Positions 1 to 8,922 of a stretch of DNA of 64,000 bases are shown one piece after another. Position numbers and translations under genes: made by a program. The notes beneath the pieces were generated by a model. It did not search any database. It was not told where the DNA came from and was given only the letters and a program-made list of their open reading frames with translations. How positions within the stretch are numbered: the first letter of the stretch is position 1; each line of letters begins with the position of its first letter. Origin of the DNA: Alkalicoccus halolimnae (GTDB lineage: Bacteria > Bacillota > Bacilli > Bacillales > Salisediminibacteriaceae); contig NZ_CP144914.1 of the NCBI RefSeq assembly GCF_008014775.2, positions 2,852,001 to 2,916,000 of the forward strand, read 5' to 3'.

Positions 1-192
1 CATAAGATAAATGTAATCCCGGTAGACCACCGGTTCTCCAAACACTTCCACTTCCTGAACGTCAGTATCTACCTGCGCCTTCCCATCTTTAACTGCCTCT
101 CCGTTTACTTTCAATGCTCCCTGTTTTAAAAACTTCTTCACTTCTTTTCTCGAACCATACCCTAAGTGGGATAGTAATTTATCTGCTCTCAT
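1..192 (-). CDS. rsuA: 16S rRNA pseudouridine synthase, RsuA family (N-terminal part, runs off the window)
   Basis: The 64 visible codons start at an ATG at 192 behind a GGAGG and encode an S4 RNA-binding domain: MRADKLLSHLGYGSRKEV, then a VNGEAVKDGKAQV segment and the start of the linker to the catalytic domain. RsuA-type enzymes isomerise one uridine of 16S rRNA to pseudouridine. The catalytic Asp lies outside the window, so the assignment rests on the S4 domain and on the family's usual position near ytgP in Bacillus. RluB starts in a similar way and cannot be fully excluded. Confidence 0.8.
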   Translation of the reverse strand, partial: MRADKLLSHLGYGSRKEVKKFLKQGALKVNGEAVKDGKAQVDTDVQEVEVFGEPVVYRDYIYLM

Positions 193-276
193 TTTTATGC
201 CTCCGGTGGTGTGAATATTTAATTACTATTTTCAGCTGCCCGTTAAACCGTTTCGATAACCAAGCAGGATATATAA

Positions 277-487
277 GGAGTTTTCTATATTAGTAGGCGT
301 CTGCTGTCCTGTCTTTTTTTTACCATGAGCTGGAGTCGACATGGGGCGACTCCAGGGCGAAGTAGGACGAGCCGAAGATCCATCCTCCCGACCGCAGGGA
401 GGAAGGGATTAGCTGAGGCCGGCCCTGCGCCCCCATGGAAACGAAAGCGCACGTTCATCGATTCAATACTTTATTTTCAAGGCAGCC
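277..487 (+). repeat. Dispersed intergenic repeat, long copy 1
   Basis: The gap 193-573 holds no gene, only this repeat and a terminator. It contains every module of the family: a TTTTCTATAT piece, a stretch ending CTGTCTTTTTTTTACCATGAGCTG, the GGGGCGACTCC core, GAGCCGAAGATCC, ATTAGCTGAGGCCGGCCC, CATGGAAACGAAAGCGCAC, and the tail TACTTTATTTTCAAGGCAGCC at 468-487. The same order recurs near 32.7 and 55.9 kb, and inverted near 21.6 kb. A 311-codon open frame beginning here is an artefact of the repeat and of the antisense strand of the SEDS gene. Confidence 0.8.
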
Positions 488-532
488 TCAAACTTAATAA
501 TACGGACCGCTTATTTCTGAACAGACAAAAGA

Positions 533-568
533 AAAACCCGGCGCACTTAAAAGGCAGACCGGGTGCTT
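533..568 (-). terminator. Rho-independent terminator of the SEDS gene pair
   Basis: On the minus strand an ACCCGG/CCGGGT stem with a 17-base loop is followed by TTTTTC. It lies 6 bases past the stop of the rodA-type gene. Confidence 0.7.
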
Positions 569-573
569 TTCTA

Positions 574-1749
574 TTAATCATCATCTCCGAACATAAAATA
601 CTTCGTACGGATGTTTACATTCAAAACAAGCCCGACGGCAATCATATTTGTTACCAGGGCGCTCCCTCCATAACTAACAAACGGAAGAGCAAGACCGGTA
701 ATTGGGACGACGCCAATCGTCATTCCAATATTCTGGAAAATTTGGAAGACGAGCAGTCCGACCACGCCGGCCACGAGATAAGAGCCGAACGTATTATTAC
801 ACGTAAAAGCTATCATTACCATTCTGTAAAGAAGCAGAAAGTAGATAACGATAAGAATCGTTGCGCCTATAAAACCAAATTCTTCAGCAATGACAGTAAA
901 AATAAAATCTGTATGAAGTTCCGGGATAGCACCGCTCTGCGATTTTATCCCTTCCACAAATCCGCTTCCAAAAAGCTGGCCTGCTCCAATTCCCTGCAGC
1001 GCATGGAACAATTGATATCCTTCTCCGCTGACATTAGCAGACGGATCAAGCCAGGCATAAATTCTGCTCAGCTGGTGTGGTTTTATCACCTGGGAAAACA
1101 GGGAGAAAAAATTGTTGTGCATCCAGATGAGAAAAGCAATTCCTCCGAGAACCAGGCTGATAAGCAGGCTGATAATACGAAAGCTCACCCCAGCCATGAT
1201 AACCATAATAAACATGATCGAACCGATGACGAGTGCCGTTCCCAGATCCGGCTGAATTAAAATCAGCAGAAAAGGCGGAGTTCCCAGAGCAAGAATTTTA
1301 CCTACGACAATAAAATCGGATTTGAGCGTTTTAGGACGCGGTTTTTTTGTAATCAAAAACAACAGATGGGCCATCGATATGATAATAAAGATTTTTACGA
1401 ATTCTGAAGGCTGAAATGTAAATACCCCCGGGATCCCGATCCATCTCTGCGCTCCGTTAACTTCAATTCCAAAGAAATGAACAAGAACTAACAGAAAAAT
1501 ACTTACGCCATAAAGAGGAATAGAAAATTTCTTCAGCAACTCATAATCCACCAGCATTGCTGCCCCCATAAGCAGGGACCCTATCGCAAACCAGATAATC
1601 TGACGCTGAACGAAAGAACTTGCCGGAACGTTATACTGTTCCGAAGAGGCTGCACTGAAAATTGCAATAAGGCTGATGCACATTAATACAAATAAAAAGA
1701 ACAGAAGTGAGTAATCTAACTGTTGTAACGGACTTTTACGCTCTTGCAT
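574..1749 (-). CDS. rodA: SEDS peptidoglycan glycosyltransferase, RodA type
   Basis: A 391-residue polytopic membrane protein with about ten hydrophobic segments. SEDS proteins polymerise lipid II into glycan strands together with a class B PBP; RodA types act in sidewall elongation. Visible hallmarks are QPSEFVKIF, the extracellular HTDF motif that holds the Asp needed for polymerase activity, and the C-terminal LALPFVSYGGSAL. The ATG is preceded by AAGGTGA. It starts 12 bases after the upstream SEDS gene ends, so the two are probably co-transcribed. RodA rather than FtsW is chosen from the VNGAQRWIGIPG region and the SYGGSA ending, but the split between the subfamilies is not certain without a tree. 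Confidence 0.85.
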   Translation of the reverse strand: MQERKSPLQQLDYSLLFFLFVLMCISLIAIFSAASSEQYNVPASSFVQRQIIWFAIGSLLMGAAMLVDYELLKKFSIPLYGVSIFLLVLVHFFGIEVNGAQRWIGIPGVFTFQPSEFVKIFIIISMAHLLFLITKKPRPKTLKSDFIVVGKILALGTPPFLLILIQPDLGTALVIGSIMFIMVIMAGVSFRIISLLISLVLGGIAFLIWMHNNFFSLFSQVIKPHQLSRIYAWLDPSANVSGEGYQLFHALQGIGAGQLFGSGFVEGIKSQSGAIPELHTDFIFTVIAEEFGFIGATILIVIYFLLLYRMVMIAFTCNNTFGSYLVAGVVGLLVFQIFQNIGMTIGVVPITGLALPFVSYGGSALVTNMIAVGLVLNVNIRTKYFMFGDDD

Positions 1750-1761
1750 CTTTTCACCTTC

Positions 1762-2943
1762 TTACACGCTGCGGACTTTAGGCCGCTGCGGTTTCGGCAC
1801 ACGTTCGTGCTCTTCGATTTTTTCTGAATTTTCCTGACGCTGACGTTCTGTTCTTCTTGATATGTTTGCTAAAATACCCAGTCCTGCCATCGTAACGAGC
1901 AGGGAGGAACCCCCGTAGCTCAGGAAAGGAAAAGGAATACCTGTAATTGGCAGCACACCGCTTACCGCGCCGCTGTTGAAGATGACCTGAATAGCAAGCT
2001 GAGTAACGATTCCAAAAGCTAAAAGACTACCGAAAGCATCTTTGCATCGTACACCAATAAGTGCTCCCCGGTAAATAATAAAACTTAATCCGCCAAAAGC
2101 GAGAAGAATGCCAAAGATACCAAGCTCTTCACTGACGATAGCCAGAATAAAGTCCGTGTGAGCTTCCGGAAGATAAAAGAGCTTTTGAACACTCTGGCCA
2201 AAACCGGCTCCCGAAAGTCCTCCATGGGCGATAGCAATATAGGACTGTACAAGCTGAAATCCGTCTGTCTGCTCCAGTTCAAAAGCATTTCGAAAACCAA
2301 CGAGACGGTTCATGCGGTATTCGGCCGAACTGGCATAATACATTAATCCTGCCCCGGCAAGGGACCCAAGCGATATCAGGTGGAATAATCTTGCCCCGGA
2401 AAAGAATGCAATAAATCCGGCAACAAGTACAATAGACGTCGCTGTACCAAGGTCAGGCTGCTGCATGATCAGTAAAAAGATCAGCAGTACAATAATCAGC
2501 GGGGGCAGAAGCCCCTGTTTGAAATTGCTGATATACGCCTGCTTGCGTGAATAAATGTAAGCAATGTAAATAATCATTCCAAGCTTAACAAATTCTGACG
2601 GCTGAATTGTAAAACCTCCGAAGGCTATCCAGCGTGTCGCCCCATTCACCGTATGGCCGAGGCCGGGCAGCATAACCAGAATCAGCAGTATAAAACAGGC
2701 AAGGAGTATGAGAGGAATAAGCTTTCTGAAATTCCTGTAAGAAAAAAACATAAAAAAAGTAAATACCGATGCTGATAATACCAGCCATATTAAATGACGG
2801 TTAAAGAAAAACATTGGATTATCATAAGATTGATAACCCTGTACGAAACTCGCACTGTATACCATAATTAGACCAAACAAGGACATTACACTAACGGCAA
2901 TTATAATATACCAGTCTATGTAAAGATTGCGCTTTTCTTTCAA
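1762..2943 (-). CDS. ftsW: SEDS peptidoglycan glycosyltransferase, FtsW/RodA/SpoVE family
   Basis: A 393-residue membrane protein of the same family as its downstream neighbour, with LIMVYSASF in the first helix, QPSEFVKLG, PEAHTDFILAIVSEELG and GIPFPFLSYGGSSLL. These match FtsW and SpoVE, which polymerise septal peptidoglycan. The start is TTG at 2943 behind GGGGAGGTG. The C-terminal tail is basic and cytoplasmic (RRTERQ onward). No pbp gene is adjacent, so the class B PBP partner must lie elsewhere. It could equally be a second RodA paralogue, because tandem SEDS pairs occur in Bacilli. Confidence 0.8.
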   Translation of the reverse strand: MKEKRNLYIDWYIIIAVSVMSLFGLIMVYSASFVQGYQSYDNPMFFFNRHLIWLVLSASVFTFFMFFSYRNFRKLIPLILLACFILLILVMLPGLGHTVNGATRWIAFGGFTIQPSEFVKLGMIIYIAYIYSRKQAYISNFKQGLLPPLIIVLLIFLLIMQQPDLGTATSIVLVAGFIAFFSGARLFHLISLGSLAGAGLMYYASSAEYRMNRLVGFRNAFELEQTDGFQLVQSYIAIAHGGLSGAGFGQSVQKLFYLPEAHTDFILAIVSEELGIFGILLAFGGLSFIIYRGALIGVRCKDAFGSLLAFGIVTQLAIQVIFNSGAVSGVLPITGIPFPFLSYGGSSLLVTMAGLGILANISRRTERQRQENSEKIEEHERVPKPQRPKVRSV

Positions 2944-3051
2944 ATACGCCCACCTCCCCGATGAGCTTTGCTCATACTGATTTCTACATTATAGCAGATG
3001 GATCCCCGCCCTTAAAGAGACTTTCGGCGGGAAAGAGCCATTATCACAAAA

Positions 3052-3085
3052 AAAAGAGAAACGGAATTAACCGTTTCTCTTTTTA
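3052..3085. terminator. Bidirectional terminator after wrbA
   Basis: AAAAAGAGAAACGG, a six-base loop, then CCGTTTCTCTTTTT. It sits 11 bases beyond the wrbA stop codon and separates it from the SEDS pair. Confidence 0.85.
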
Positions 3086-3095
3086 ATATATGCTT

Positions 3096-3716
3096 TTATC
3101 CGTGCAGTTTTTGAGCGGTTAAGGCAATCCGCTTTCCTAAGCGCTTTGCCATTGTAAAGTCGCGTTCATCCGGCTGAGAGCTTCCGTCCGGACCGGCTAC
3201 TGTTGAAGCGGCATAAGGGGATCCTCCGATTCCATCTGTAGTCAGCTGTTCCTGATTTTCCCCGTAAGGCAGACCGACGTATATCATGCCGAAATGAAGC
3301 AGTGGAATGAGAGAGGTAATCGCTGTTGTTTCCTGGCCGCCATGAATGGAGCCGGTACTTGTGACGATCCCGGTTACTTTCCCTTCGAGTTCTCCGTTCA
3401 TCCAGAGACTTCCTGCAGAATCAAAAAACTGCTTCATTTGAGCAGGCATATTCCCATAACGCGTCGGTATTCCCCATACAATGCCGTCCGCCCAAAGCAG
3501 ATCATCATGAGTCGCGACAGGGACATCTTTTTGTGCCTCCTGAGCCTGAATATATGCATCCTGTTCTGACATAGCCTGTTTCACTGCGTCGAATTCTTCT
3601 ACACGGACAAGTTTCACTTCCACTCCATCAACTTCAGCCGCGCCTTCAGCGGCTGCTTTCATCATAGAATAAATGTGGCCGAAAGTGCTGTAATAAGGGA
3701 CTAAGACTTTTGTCAC
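3096..3716 (-). CDS. wrbA: NAD(P)H:quinone oxidoreductase, WrbA type
   Basis: A 206-residue flavodoxin-fold protein. MTKVLVPYYSTFGHIYSMM is the FMN phosphate-binding loop, followed by GIPTRYGNMPAQMKQFFD and SLWMNGELEGKV, all typical of WrbA. These enzymes reduce quinones by two electrons and so avoid semiquinone radicals. The start is GTG at 3716 behind AAAAGGAGTG. It is divergent from an HxlR regulator that carries a conserved N-terminal Cys, a layout like the quinone-responsive YodB regulons of B. subtilis, which suggests induction by quinones or electrophiles. Confidence 0.9.
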   Translation of the reverse strand: MTKVLVPYYSTFGHIYSMMKAAAEGAAEVDGVEVKLVRVEEFDAVKQAMSEQDAYIQAQEAQKDVPVATHDDLLWADGIVWGIPTRYGNMPAQMKQFFDSAGSLWMNGELEGKVTGIVTSTGSIHGGQETTAITSLIPLLHFGMIYVGLPYGENQEQLTTDGIGGSPYAASTVAGPDGSSQPDERDFTMAKRLGKRIALTAQKLHG

Positions 3717-3882
3717 CGTGAATCACTCCTTTTCAATATGTGCTGCTGAATAAAAAATAAAGAGTCCTCCCATGAATACCTTACCTCTATCCAATTTCTA
3801 TTAAACCCTTTTTAATAATTTATTGTTTATTACTATAAAAAAGTGCGTTAGTGAGATTCATTTTATTTAAATCGGGTATGTG

Positions 3883-3891
3883 TGCTATAAT
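3883..3891 (+). promoter_or_regulatory. Extended -10 promoter of the HxlR gene
   Basis: TGCTATAAT is a perfect extended -10 element 61 bases before the HxlR start; no good -35 is seen. The wrbA/HxlR intergenic region (3717-3952) is AT-rich and would carry the operator. Confidence 0.6.
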
Positions 3892-3952
3892 GAAGGTTAA
3901 CAACAGATCTGGTTCTTTTCCTTGGCAAGAATAAAAAAAAGAGGTGAACAGC

Positions 3953-4291
3953 ATGGAACAATTAGCCATGTGCCCTAAGTTTGAGTCCGCCTTTCAGCTG
4001 CTCGGCAAACGCTGGAACGGTTTGATTATACGTGTTCTATTATACGGCCCCGTCCGATTCCGGGACATTTCGGCAAATATTCCCAATATGAGTGACAAAA
4101 TGCTTGTAGACCGCTTAAAACAACTCGAGGATATCGGCGTAGTTAAACGAAATGTCTACCCTGAGACACCCGTACGGATTGAGTATGAACTGACAGACAA
4201 AGGGCGCGCGCTGGAACCTGCACTTGATGAGATTCAAGCCTGGGCTGAAGCCTGGGTGGAAGGTCCAACTCCGCAGACAGCTGAAAAATAA
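3953..4291 (+). CDS. HxlR-family transcriptional regulator
   Basis: A 112-residue winged-helix protein: CPKFESAFQLLGKRW near the N terminus, RFRDISANIPNMSDKMLVDRLKQLE as the recognition region, and YPETPVRIEYELTDKGRAL as the wing. An in-frame GTG nine bases upstream lies inside the Shine-Dalgarno sequence, so the ATG at 3953 is preferred. Cys7 aligns with the redox Cys of YodB-type HxlR proteins, which respond to quinones and diamide. The divergent wrbA gene is the obvious target (inference). Confidence 0.9.
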   Translation: MEQLAMCPKFESAFQLLGKRWNGLIIRVLLYGPVRFRDISANIPNMSDKMLVDRLKQLEDIGVVKRNVYPETPVRIEYELTDKGRALEPALDEIQAWAEAWVEGPTPQTAEK

Positions 4292-4310
4292 AAAGTTTTT
4301 CAATGACATA

Positions 4311-4347
4311 AAAGATCCCCCGGTATATGACCCGGGGGATCTTTTTT
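4311..4347. terminator. Bidirectional terminator between hxlR and ytgP
   Basis: AAAAGATCCCCCGG, a short loop, CCGGGGGATCTTTTTT. It ends the HxlR gene on the plus strand; ytgP read-through on the minus strand would also meet it. Confidence 0.85.
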
Positions 4348-4489
4348 CATTCTGGATCCCGCGGCTTCCGGGGATCCATTGGAGAACAGCCCTTCCATTT
4401 TCCCTTCTTTTACTGGAAATCTTAAAATCCTTACCACCATGAAAATTTTATACCAGCCCTGAAAGCAAGGACCTCGACTTCGAAAGGAC

Positions 4490-6103
4490 CTATTTTTTCA
4501 GCGCTGAGAAACGGTGGCCGAGTACTTTGCCTGCCAGACCGGAACGAATGGTCAAATTTAAATAAATAATTATGCCGGCACCAACAGAAAGCCCGAGTAT
4601 AATAGCTGCGTTCCACCTCGATGTAATCGGAAACAGCTGCTCAAGACCGAAAGCTAAATAAACTACGACTGCAGTCATCGCAAGCGTGTAAAGAACAATT
4701 TTCCCGAGTCTTCGGCGGATAGGCTGATAATTAAAATCAGCAAACTTTCCAATCGCCCATATATTGATCGTAATCGACAGCAGATAGCCTCCTGTCGTGG
4801 CAAAAACACCACCCTGGGGGCCAAACAGCTGAATAAACAAGCTGTTAAAAACGACCTTAAATAAAATGCCTGCAAGAAGAGCAATGACTGCAAATTTCTG
4901 CTGATTAATCCCCTGCAGTAGAGAAGCAGTAACAGCAAACACAGAAAACAGTACTGCAACCGGCGCATAGGTCCTGAGCATTTCTCCACCGATTGTCATT
5001 TCTTCCAGACCGAAGAGCGCTGCATACATCGGCTCCGATACTGCCATCAGTCCTGCAGCTGCAGGAATCGTGAGAAAAAGAATGATCTGGTACGTCTGGG
5101 TGATCGTCCGCTGCAGTCTCTCTGTATCCTGATTCGTAAAAGCACTCGTAATCGTAGGCAGTATAGTCAGCGACATTGCTGTCGCAATGGAGACTGGAAT
5201 CAGGATCAGCTTGTGCGTAGACTGAGTAAAGGAAGCATAATACGTTTCCGCAACGGGCTGAACAAATCCTGCATCCCTCATTGCCTGGTTGAATGTCCAG
5301 AGATCCACTGTCTGATAAAGCGGGATCGCGAGGCCTACGAACGAAAGCGGGATTGCATAGCGAAAGAGTTCTTTATACATTGCCGGGAGCGGAATATTAT
5401 GATCTACTGTGCTTTCCTTTACCTGCGCCCGTATGCCTGCATACCGGCGGCGCCAGTACCAGAGCAGCACCCCAAGTCCGCCGATTGCTCCGGCAAACGC
5501 TCCAAATGTCGCAAACCCGACTGCGGTGCCAAGTTCTCCGTCAAGTACATAAATAATTACGTACGTAAATACGAGAATAAAAGCGATACGTATAATCTGC
5601 TCGACGACCTGAGACACAGCTGTCGGTCCCATCGATTGGTTTCCCTGGAAAAAACCACGGATTATTGCCATTACCGGAACTACTAAAAGAGCTACACTGA
5701 CCATACGGATGGTGAATACGGCATCTGCTACGCTGTTTCCTTCCAGGCTGTCCGGGTCAAGCACCTGATTGGCGATCATCTCTGCGGAAAAAAACAGGAC
5801 CAGAAAAGCAAAAACCCCTGTAATGGACATAATGACAAGTCCTGATTTCAGGAGCCTCTGCCCCGTATGATAATCACCAAGGGCATTATATTTTGATACG
5901 AATTTTGACACGGCAAGCGGCACTCCAAGCGTAGCAAGGCTTAAAAGCACGGTATAAGGTGTATAGCCGTATGTATAGAGTGCCAGACCTTCGTGTCCGA
6001 CAATGGACGTAAATGGAAAGATATAAATTAACCCGAGCATTTTCGAAATGAAAATACTCGCGGTTAAGATCATCGTTCCACGGATTAACTGATTATCTGA
6101 CAT
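4490..6103 (-). CDS. ytgP: Lipid II flippase-like MOP transporter, YtgP/SpoVB (MurJ) family
   Basis: A 537-residue protein with about 14 membrane segments, starting MSDNQLIRGTMILTASIFIS. The family (polysaccharide biosynthesis MATE/MOP proteins) moves lipid-linked sugars across the membrane; B. subtilis YtgP is the MurJ flippase for lipid II. The conserved GFFQGNQSMGPTAVSQVVEQ patch and charged residues in the early helices fit that group. The ATG at 6103 follows GGGGATAGG. SpoVB, a sporulation paralogue, is the alternative; the location next to ytfP/rsuA-type genes favours YtgP. Confidence 0.88.
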   Translation of the reverse strand: MSDNQLIRGTMILTASIFISKMLGLIYIFPFTSIVGHEGLALYTYGYTPYTVLLSLATLGVPLAVSKFVSKYNALGDYHTGQRLLKSGLVIMSITGVFAFLVLFFSAEMIANQVLDPDSLEGNSVADAVFTIRMVSVALLVVPVMAIIRGFFQGNQSMGPTAVSQVVEQIIRIAFILVFTYVIIYVLDGELGTAVGFATFGAFAGAIGGLGVLLWYWRRRYAGIRAQVKESTVDHNIPLPAMYKELFRYAIPLSFVGLAIPLYQTVDLWTFNQAMRDAGFVQPVAETYYASFTQSTHKLILIPVSIATAMSLTILPTITSAFTNQDTERLQRTITQTYQIILFLTIPAAAGLMAVSEPMYAALFGLEEMTIGGEMLRTYAPVAVLFSVFAVTASLLQGINQQKFAVIALLAGILFKVVFNSLFIQLFGPQGGVFATTGGYLLSITINIWAIGKFADFNYQPIRRRLGKIVLYTLAMTAVVVYLAFGLEQLFPITSRWNAAIILGLSVGAGIIIYLNLTIRSGLAGKVLGHRFSALKK

Positions 6104-6132
6104 AAATACCTATCCCCTGCTTCTTATTTCGA

Positions 6133-6534
6133 TTATCCTTCAATGATCTTGATGTAGACGTTTCTCGAGCGGGGACCGTCAAATTCACAGAAATAAATTC
6201 CCTGCCACGTTCCAAGGATCATCCGTCCATTTTCAATAATCACAGCCTGAGAAGCACCCACGGTACTCGCCTTTAAGTGAGAAGCTGTATTTCCTTCCAT
6301 ATGGCGGTACTGCTCATGCTCCCACGGATAAACCTCATCCCAGCGCATCAGCATGTCCGTTTTCACGTCTGGATCGGCATTTTCATTGATTGTTATTCCT
6401 GCCGTAGTATGTGCGCAGTAAATGTAAACAACACCCTGTTTAATACCTGATTCTCTAATTTGAGCAGAAACCTGGTTCGTTATATCAATCATTTCATCTC
6501 GGTGCTTTGTCGTAACCGGGAGTTTGTAAATCAT
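6133..6534 (-). CDS. YjbQ/UPF0047 family protein
   Basis: A 133-residue protein with the family's signature: [40 protein letters not shown] and the final [12 protein letters not shown]. The conserved His and Asp residues form the presumed active site. Members are often named secondary thiamine-phosphate synthase from weak complementation data; the true role is unsettled. The ATG at 6534 follows AAAGGAGAG at good spacing; an upstream in-frame ATG lies inside proC. It begins one base after the proC stop, so the two are translationally coupled. Confidence 0.85.
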   Translation of the reverse strand: MIYKLPVTTKHRDEMIDITNQVSAQIRESGIKQGVVYIYCAHTTAGITINENADPDVKTDMLMRWDEVYPWEHEQYRHMEGNTASHLKASTVGASQAVIIENGRMILGTWQGIYFCEFDGPRSRNVYIKIIEG

Positions 6535-6535
6535 A

Positions 6536-7351
6536 TTACCCGCTCTCCTTTCCGTTTGTTCTTGCATGGTCGTTCACTGCCTCCACTGCCTGTTTCAGGA
6601 TGCGGTCCACTCCATAGGTTTCCAGTACACGAAGCCCTTCGGCAGTTGAGCCACCGGGAGTTGCCACCTGCTCCATAAGTTCTTGCGGGTCATGCCCCTC
6701 TTCAAGCATCGCTACGGACCCTTTCAGCATCTGCACAACGAGCTTTCGGGCCTGAATTCCGGATATATCATAGGCTTCCGCAGCTTCTTCCAGAGCTTTT
6801 ACCGTGTAATAAATAAAGGCCGGAGCGCTTCCCGTTACAGCCGTTAAGTCATGCACCTGCCCGGCAGTCAGTTCCTCCGCAGGACCGATTGCATCTAAAA
6901 GCGCCTGAATAAACGGACGGTGTCTGCTTTCCACGAACTGTCCACATGTATAGGTCGACATCGACATACCAACCTGGGCTGCCGTATTCGGCATGATCCA
7001 GCAGACCGGAGTTTCTTCAGGAAGTCTCATTTCCATATACTGTGGATCAATTCCTGCTGCAACAGTTATAACGAGCTGCCCGGAAATGTGCGGCGTCAGC
7101 ATATGAAGCAGTTCATCATGAGTTTTCGGCGGAGTAGCGAGAACAATAATATCATGCTTCTGAACCGCCTTCATCCAATCTGTCGTCATCTGAATGCCGT
7201 AAGTATCTTTTAAGTGCATTAATTTCTCTTTATTGGATCTGTTGGCCATAGTAATAGTATTAAAGTAACTGCGGTCGGACTTTGCAATACCGGAAACAAT
7301 CGCTTCAGCCATTCTTCCTGCACCAATAAACAGAATATTTGCTTTTTCCAT
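6536..7351 (-). CDS. proC: Pyrroline-5-carboxylate reductase
   Basis: A 271-residue enzyme that reduces pyrroline-5-carboxylate to proline with NAD(P)H, the last step of proline synthesis and a route to an osmoprotectant in salt-adapted bacilli. [15 protein letters not shown] is the Rossmann dinucleotide loop. The dimer-forming C-terminal domain has [24 protein letters not shown] and the terminal [12 protein letters not shown]. The ATG at 7351 follows GAAGGAG. It is the first gene of a pair with the yjbQ homologue. ComER belongs to the same fold, but the complete active-site strings support a catalytic ProC. Confidence 0.93.
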   Translation of the reverse strand: MEKANILFIGAGRMAEAIVSGIAKSDRSYFNTITMANRSNKEKLMHLKDTYGIQMTTDWMKAVQKHDIIVLATPPKTHDELLHMLTPHISGQLVITVAAGIDPQYMEMRLPEETPVCWIMPNTAAQVGMSMSTYTCGQFVESRHRPFIQALLDAIGPAEELTAGQVHDLTAVTGSAPAFIYYTVKALEEAAEAYDISGIQARKLVVQMLKGSVAMLEEGHDPQELMEQVATPGGSTAEGLRVLETYGVDRILKQAVEAVNDHARTNGKESG

Positions 7352-7572
7352 CGCTTCACCAGCTCCTTCTTTCTTTTACTTTACCATTTTTTCCGATCAA
7401 GCTGAAACAGTTTATTGAAGACGTTGTTTAATGTCGCGTATTATCTTTTATAGAGAACTGCCGCAGAGGAACACCTGCCCTGTTCATTCTTCATGTAGTG
7501 ATTAGAGGAGGCGTGGATTTGTTAATTGACGGCTCTAGAGCAGGGTGTATCGGTTTCCAGTTTGTTTACTTC

Positions 7573-7735
7573 ACTCTCAATAGTGGCTGTTTACTTTACA
7601 TTAACGGCGATTAACTGATGTTTCACGGGGGATTACTCTCAATAGGACTGTTAACTCTCAAATGAGAGCACTTAACCGGTAATAAGGAGGCCGAATCGGC
7701 GTTAATTCATCGTTTCAGCTCCTGAATTCATCATT
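7573..7735. repeat. 163-bp direct repeat, copy 1
   Basis: This copy and the one 245 bases downstream differ at only a handful of positions. Each contains several ACTCTCAA units (here at 7573, 7635 and 7653), a CACGGGGGATTACTCTCAATAG segment, and an ending with GTTAATTCATCG...GAATTCATC. A perfect CTCTCA-AA-TGAGAG palindrome sits at 7654-7667. No open frame covers it. The rest of 7352-8229 shows nothing else except the terminator at its right edge. Confidence 0.85.
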
Positions 7736-7817
7736 TCCCGTTAAAACACAGAAGAATAGCGATTTTTTGAGAGCCTTAGTTTGTTGAGCTCCGTGAATCT
7801 GCATTCGGGTGTTTGTT

Positions 7818-7980
7818 ACTCTCAATAGTGGCTGTTTACTTTACATTAACAGCGATTAACTGATGTTTCACGGGGGATTACTCTCAATAGGTCTGTTTAC
7901 TCTCAAATGAGCGCACTTAACCGGTAATAAGGAGGCTGAATCGGCGTTAATTCATCGTTTCAGCTCCTGAATTCATCGTT
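7818..7980. repeat. 163-bp direct repeat, copy 2
   Basis: Second copy at a constant offset of 245 bases. The CTCTCA-AA-TGAGAG palindrome is broken here (TGAGCG), and the small differences are scattered, so it is an old duplication rather than an assembly artefact. Confidence 0.85.
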
Positions 7981-8159
7981 CCATGTTGTACCACACCAAA
8001 GATCCCGCTTTTTCTCGAGAAGCGTTACTTATTTTCGCTATACTAAATTTGCTTAACACCGTTTTCCTTTTCATCCTTATGCCTTAGATGCAGGAGCAGC
8101 GGCCACTCAGAAACAGCCCGGAGCTTTAACATAATTTATATAATTACTTTCCTCATAGA

Positions 8160-8200
8160 AAAAGCTGCCTTCCTGAAATAGTGCAGGAAAGACAGCCTGT
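8160..8200 (-). terminator. Terminator of the 8230-8922 gene
   Basis: On the minus strand GGCTGTCTTTCCTG and CAGGAAGGCAGC form a stem with an eight-base loop, followed by TTTTTC. Confidence 0.75.
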
Positions 8201-8229
8201 TCGTAAAATATTAACACCCGGATTGAAAA

Positions 8230-8922
8230 TCAGCTGATTTTCTGCAGGCGCCGCTCCAGTTCCTTGAGCTTGAACTCCTGCTTATGAGATTTCTCATAAT
8301 GCTTGAGTTTACGCTTCATACGGCCTTTAGTCCAAGTGAAATCTGCGATATTTTTATGGTTTAAATAAGTGGCAAAGAAATCGAGATGTCCGCTTTCATA
8401 CTTATTATCTTTGTCTACCGTAGCGATGTAGAGTTCAAAAGCTTCCGTCACAGAAGCGTTATCCGGGACGAAGTCTCCGTACGAATCTGAAAGCAGACGA
8501 TAATTATTTTCGCGCAGCTTCGTTAAAAACGTCTGAAGAAACAGTTCTTCCTGACCTTCGAGCTGAAATCCTTTACGCTCCAGCAGGGCAATGAAGACCT
8601 TCAACTCGCTGTGATAAAAAGAATAAGCTTTGCGCATTTCTTTCGTCATCGACAGGTTAATATTGAATGTACCTTCAGCACGCGCGTAAAACATGTTCAG
8701 AAGTGCACGATGTGTTTCAGGCTTTAAAAGAAATGTCGGGTTCACGGTCTGCAGATATTTGCTGACCTCCTGATTTAAAATAGACTGCTGCGTTTGTTTC
8801 TTTTCCATTTCTTTCATAGAACGGCTTCGTTCCATTGCTGCGAATTGCTCTATACGATCCTGCGTCTCCATTGACCATAGAGTACGCTTTTTCTCCAGCT
8901 TGGATTTTATTCCTGCAAACAT
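8230..8922 (-). CDS. Uncharacterised protein, 230 residues, helical and basic-ended
   Basis: I do not recognise this family. The ATG follows a strong AAGGAGGAT, and the gene has its own terminator, so it is surely expressed. The first 55 residues are rich in Lys, Glu and Gln and likely form a coiled coil. The middle (residues 60-190) alternates hydrophobic and charged residues like an all-helical domain. The last 35 are strongly basic (KGRMKRKLKHYEKSHKQEF). There is no signal peptide or membrane segment, so it is cytoplasmic. It stands alone between the duplicated non-coding region and ytfP. The basic tail could bind nucleic acid, but nothing in the sequence proves it. Confidence 0.7.
   Translation of the reverse strand: MFAGIKSKLEKKRTLWSMETQDRIEQFAAMERSRSMKEMEKKQTQQSILNQEVSKYLQTVNPTFLLKPETHRALLNMFYARAEGTFNINLSMTKEMRKAYSFYHSELKVFIALLERKGFQLEGQEELFLQTFLTKLRENNYRLLSDSYGDFVPDNASVTEAFELYIATVDKDNKYESGHLDFFATYLNHKNIADFTWTKGRMKRKLKHYEKSHKQEFKLKELERRLQKIS

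Noticed and set aside
325..1260. 311-codon open frame on the plus strand
   Set aside because: It begins in a dispersed repeat and runs antisense to the rodA-type gene; its product is basic and without recognisable motifs.
7573..7980. CRISPR-like array
   Set aside because: Only two long copies with no regular short repeat-spacer pattern and no cas genes in the window.
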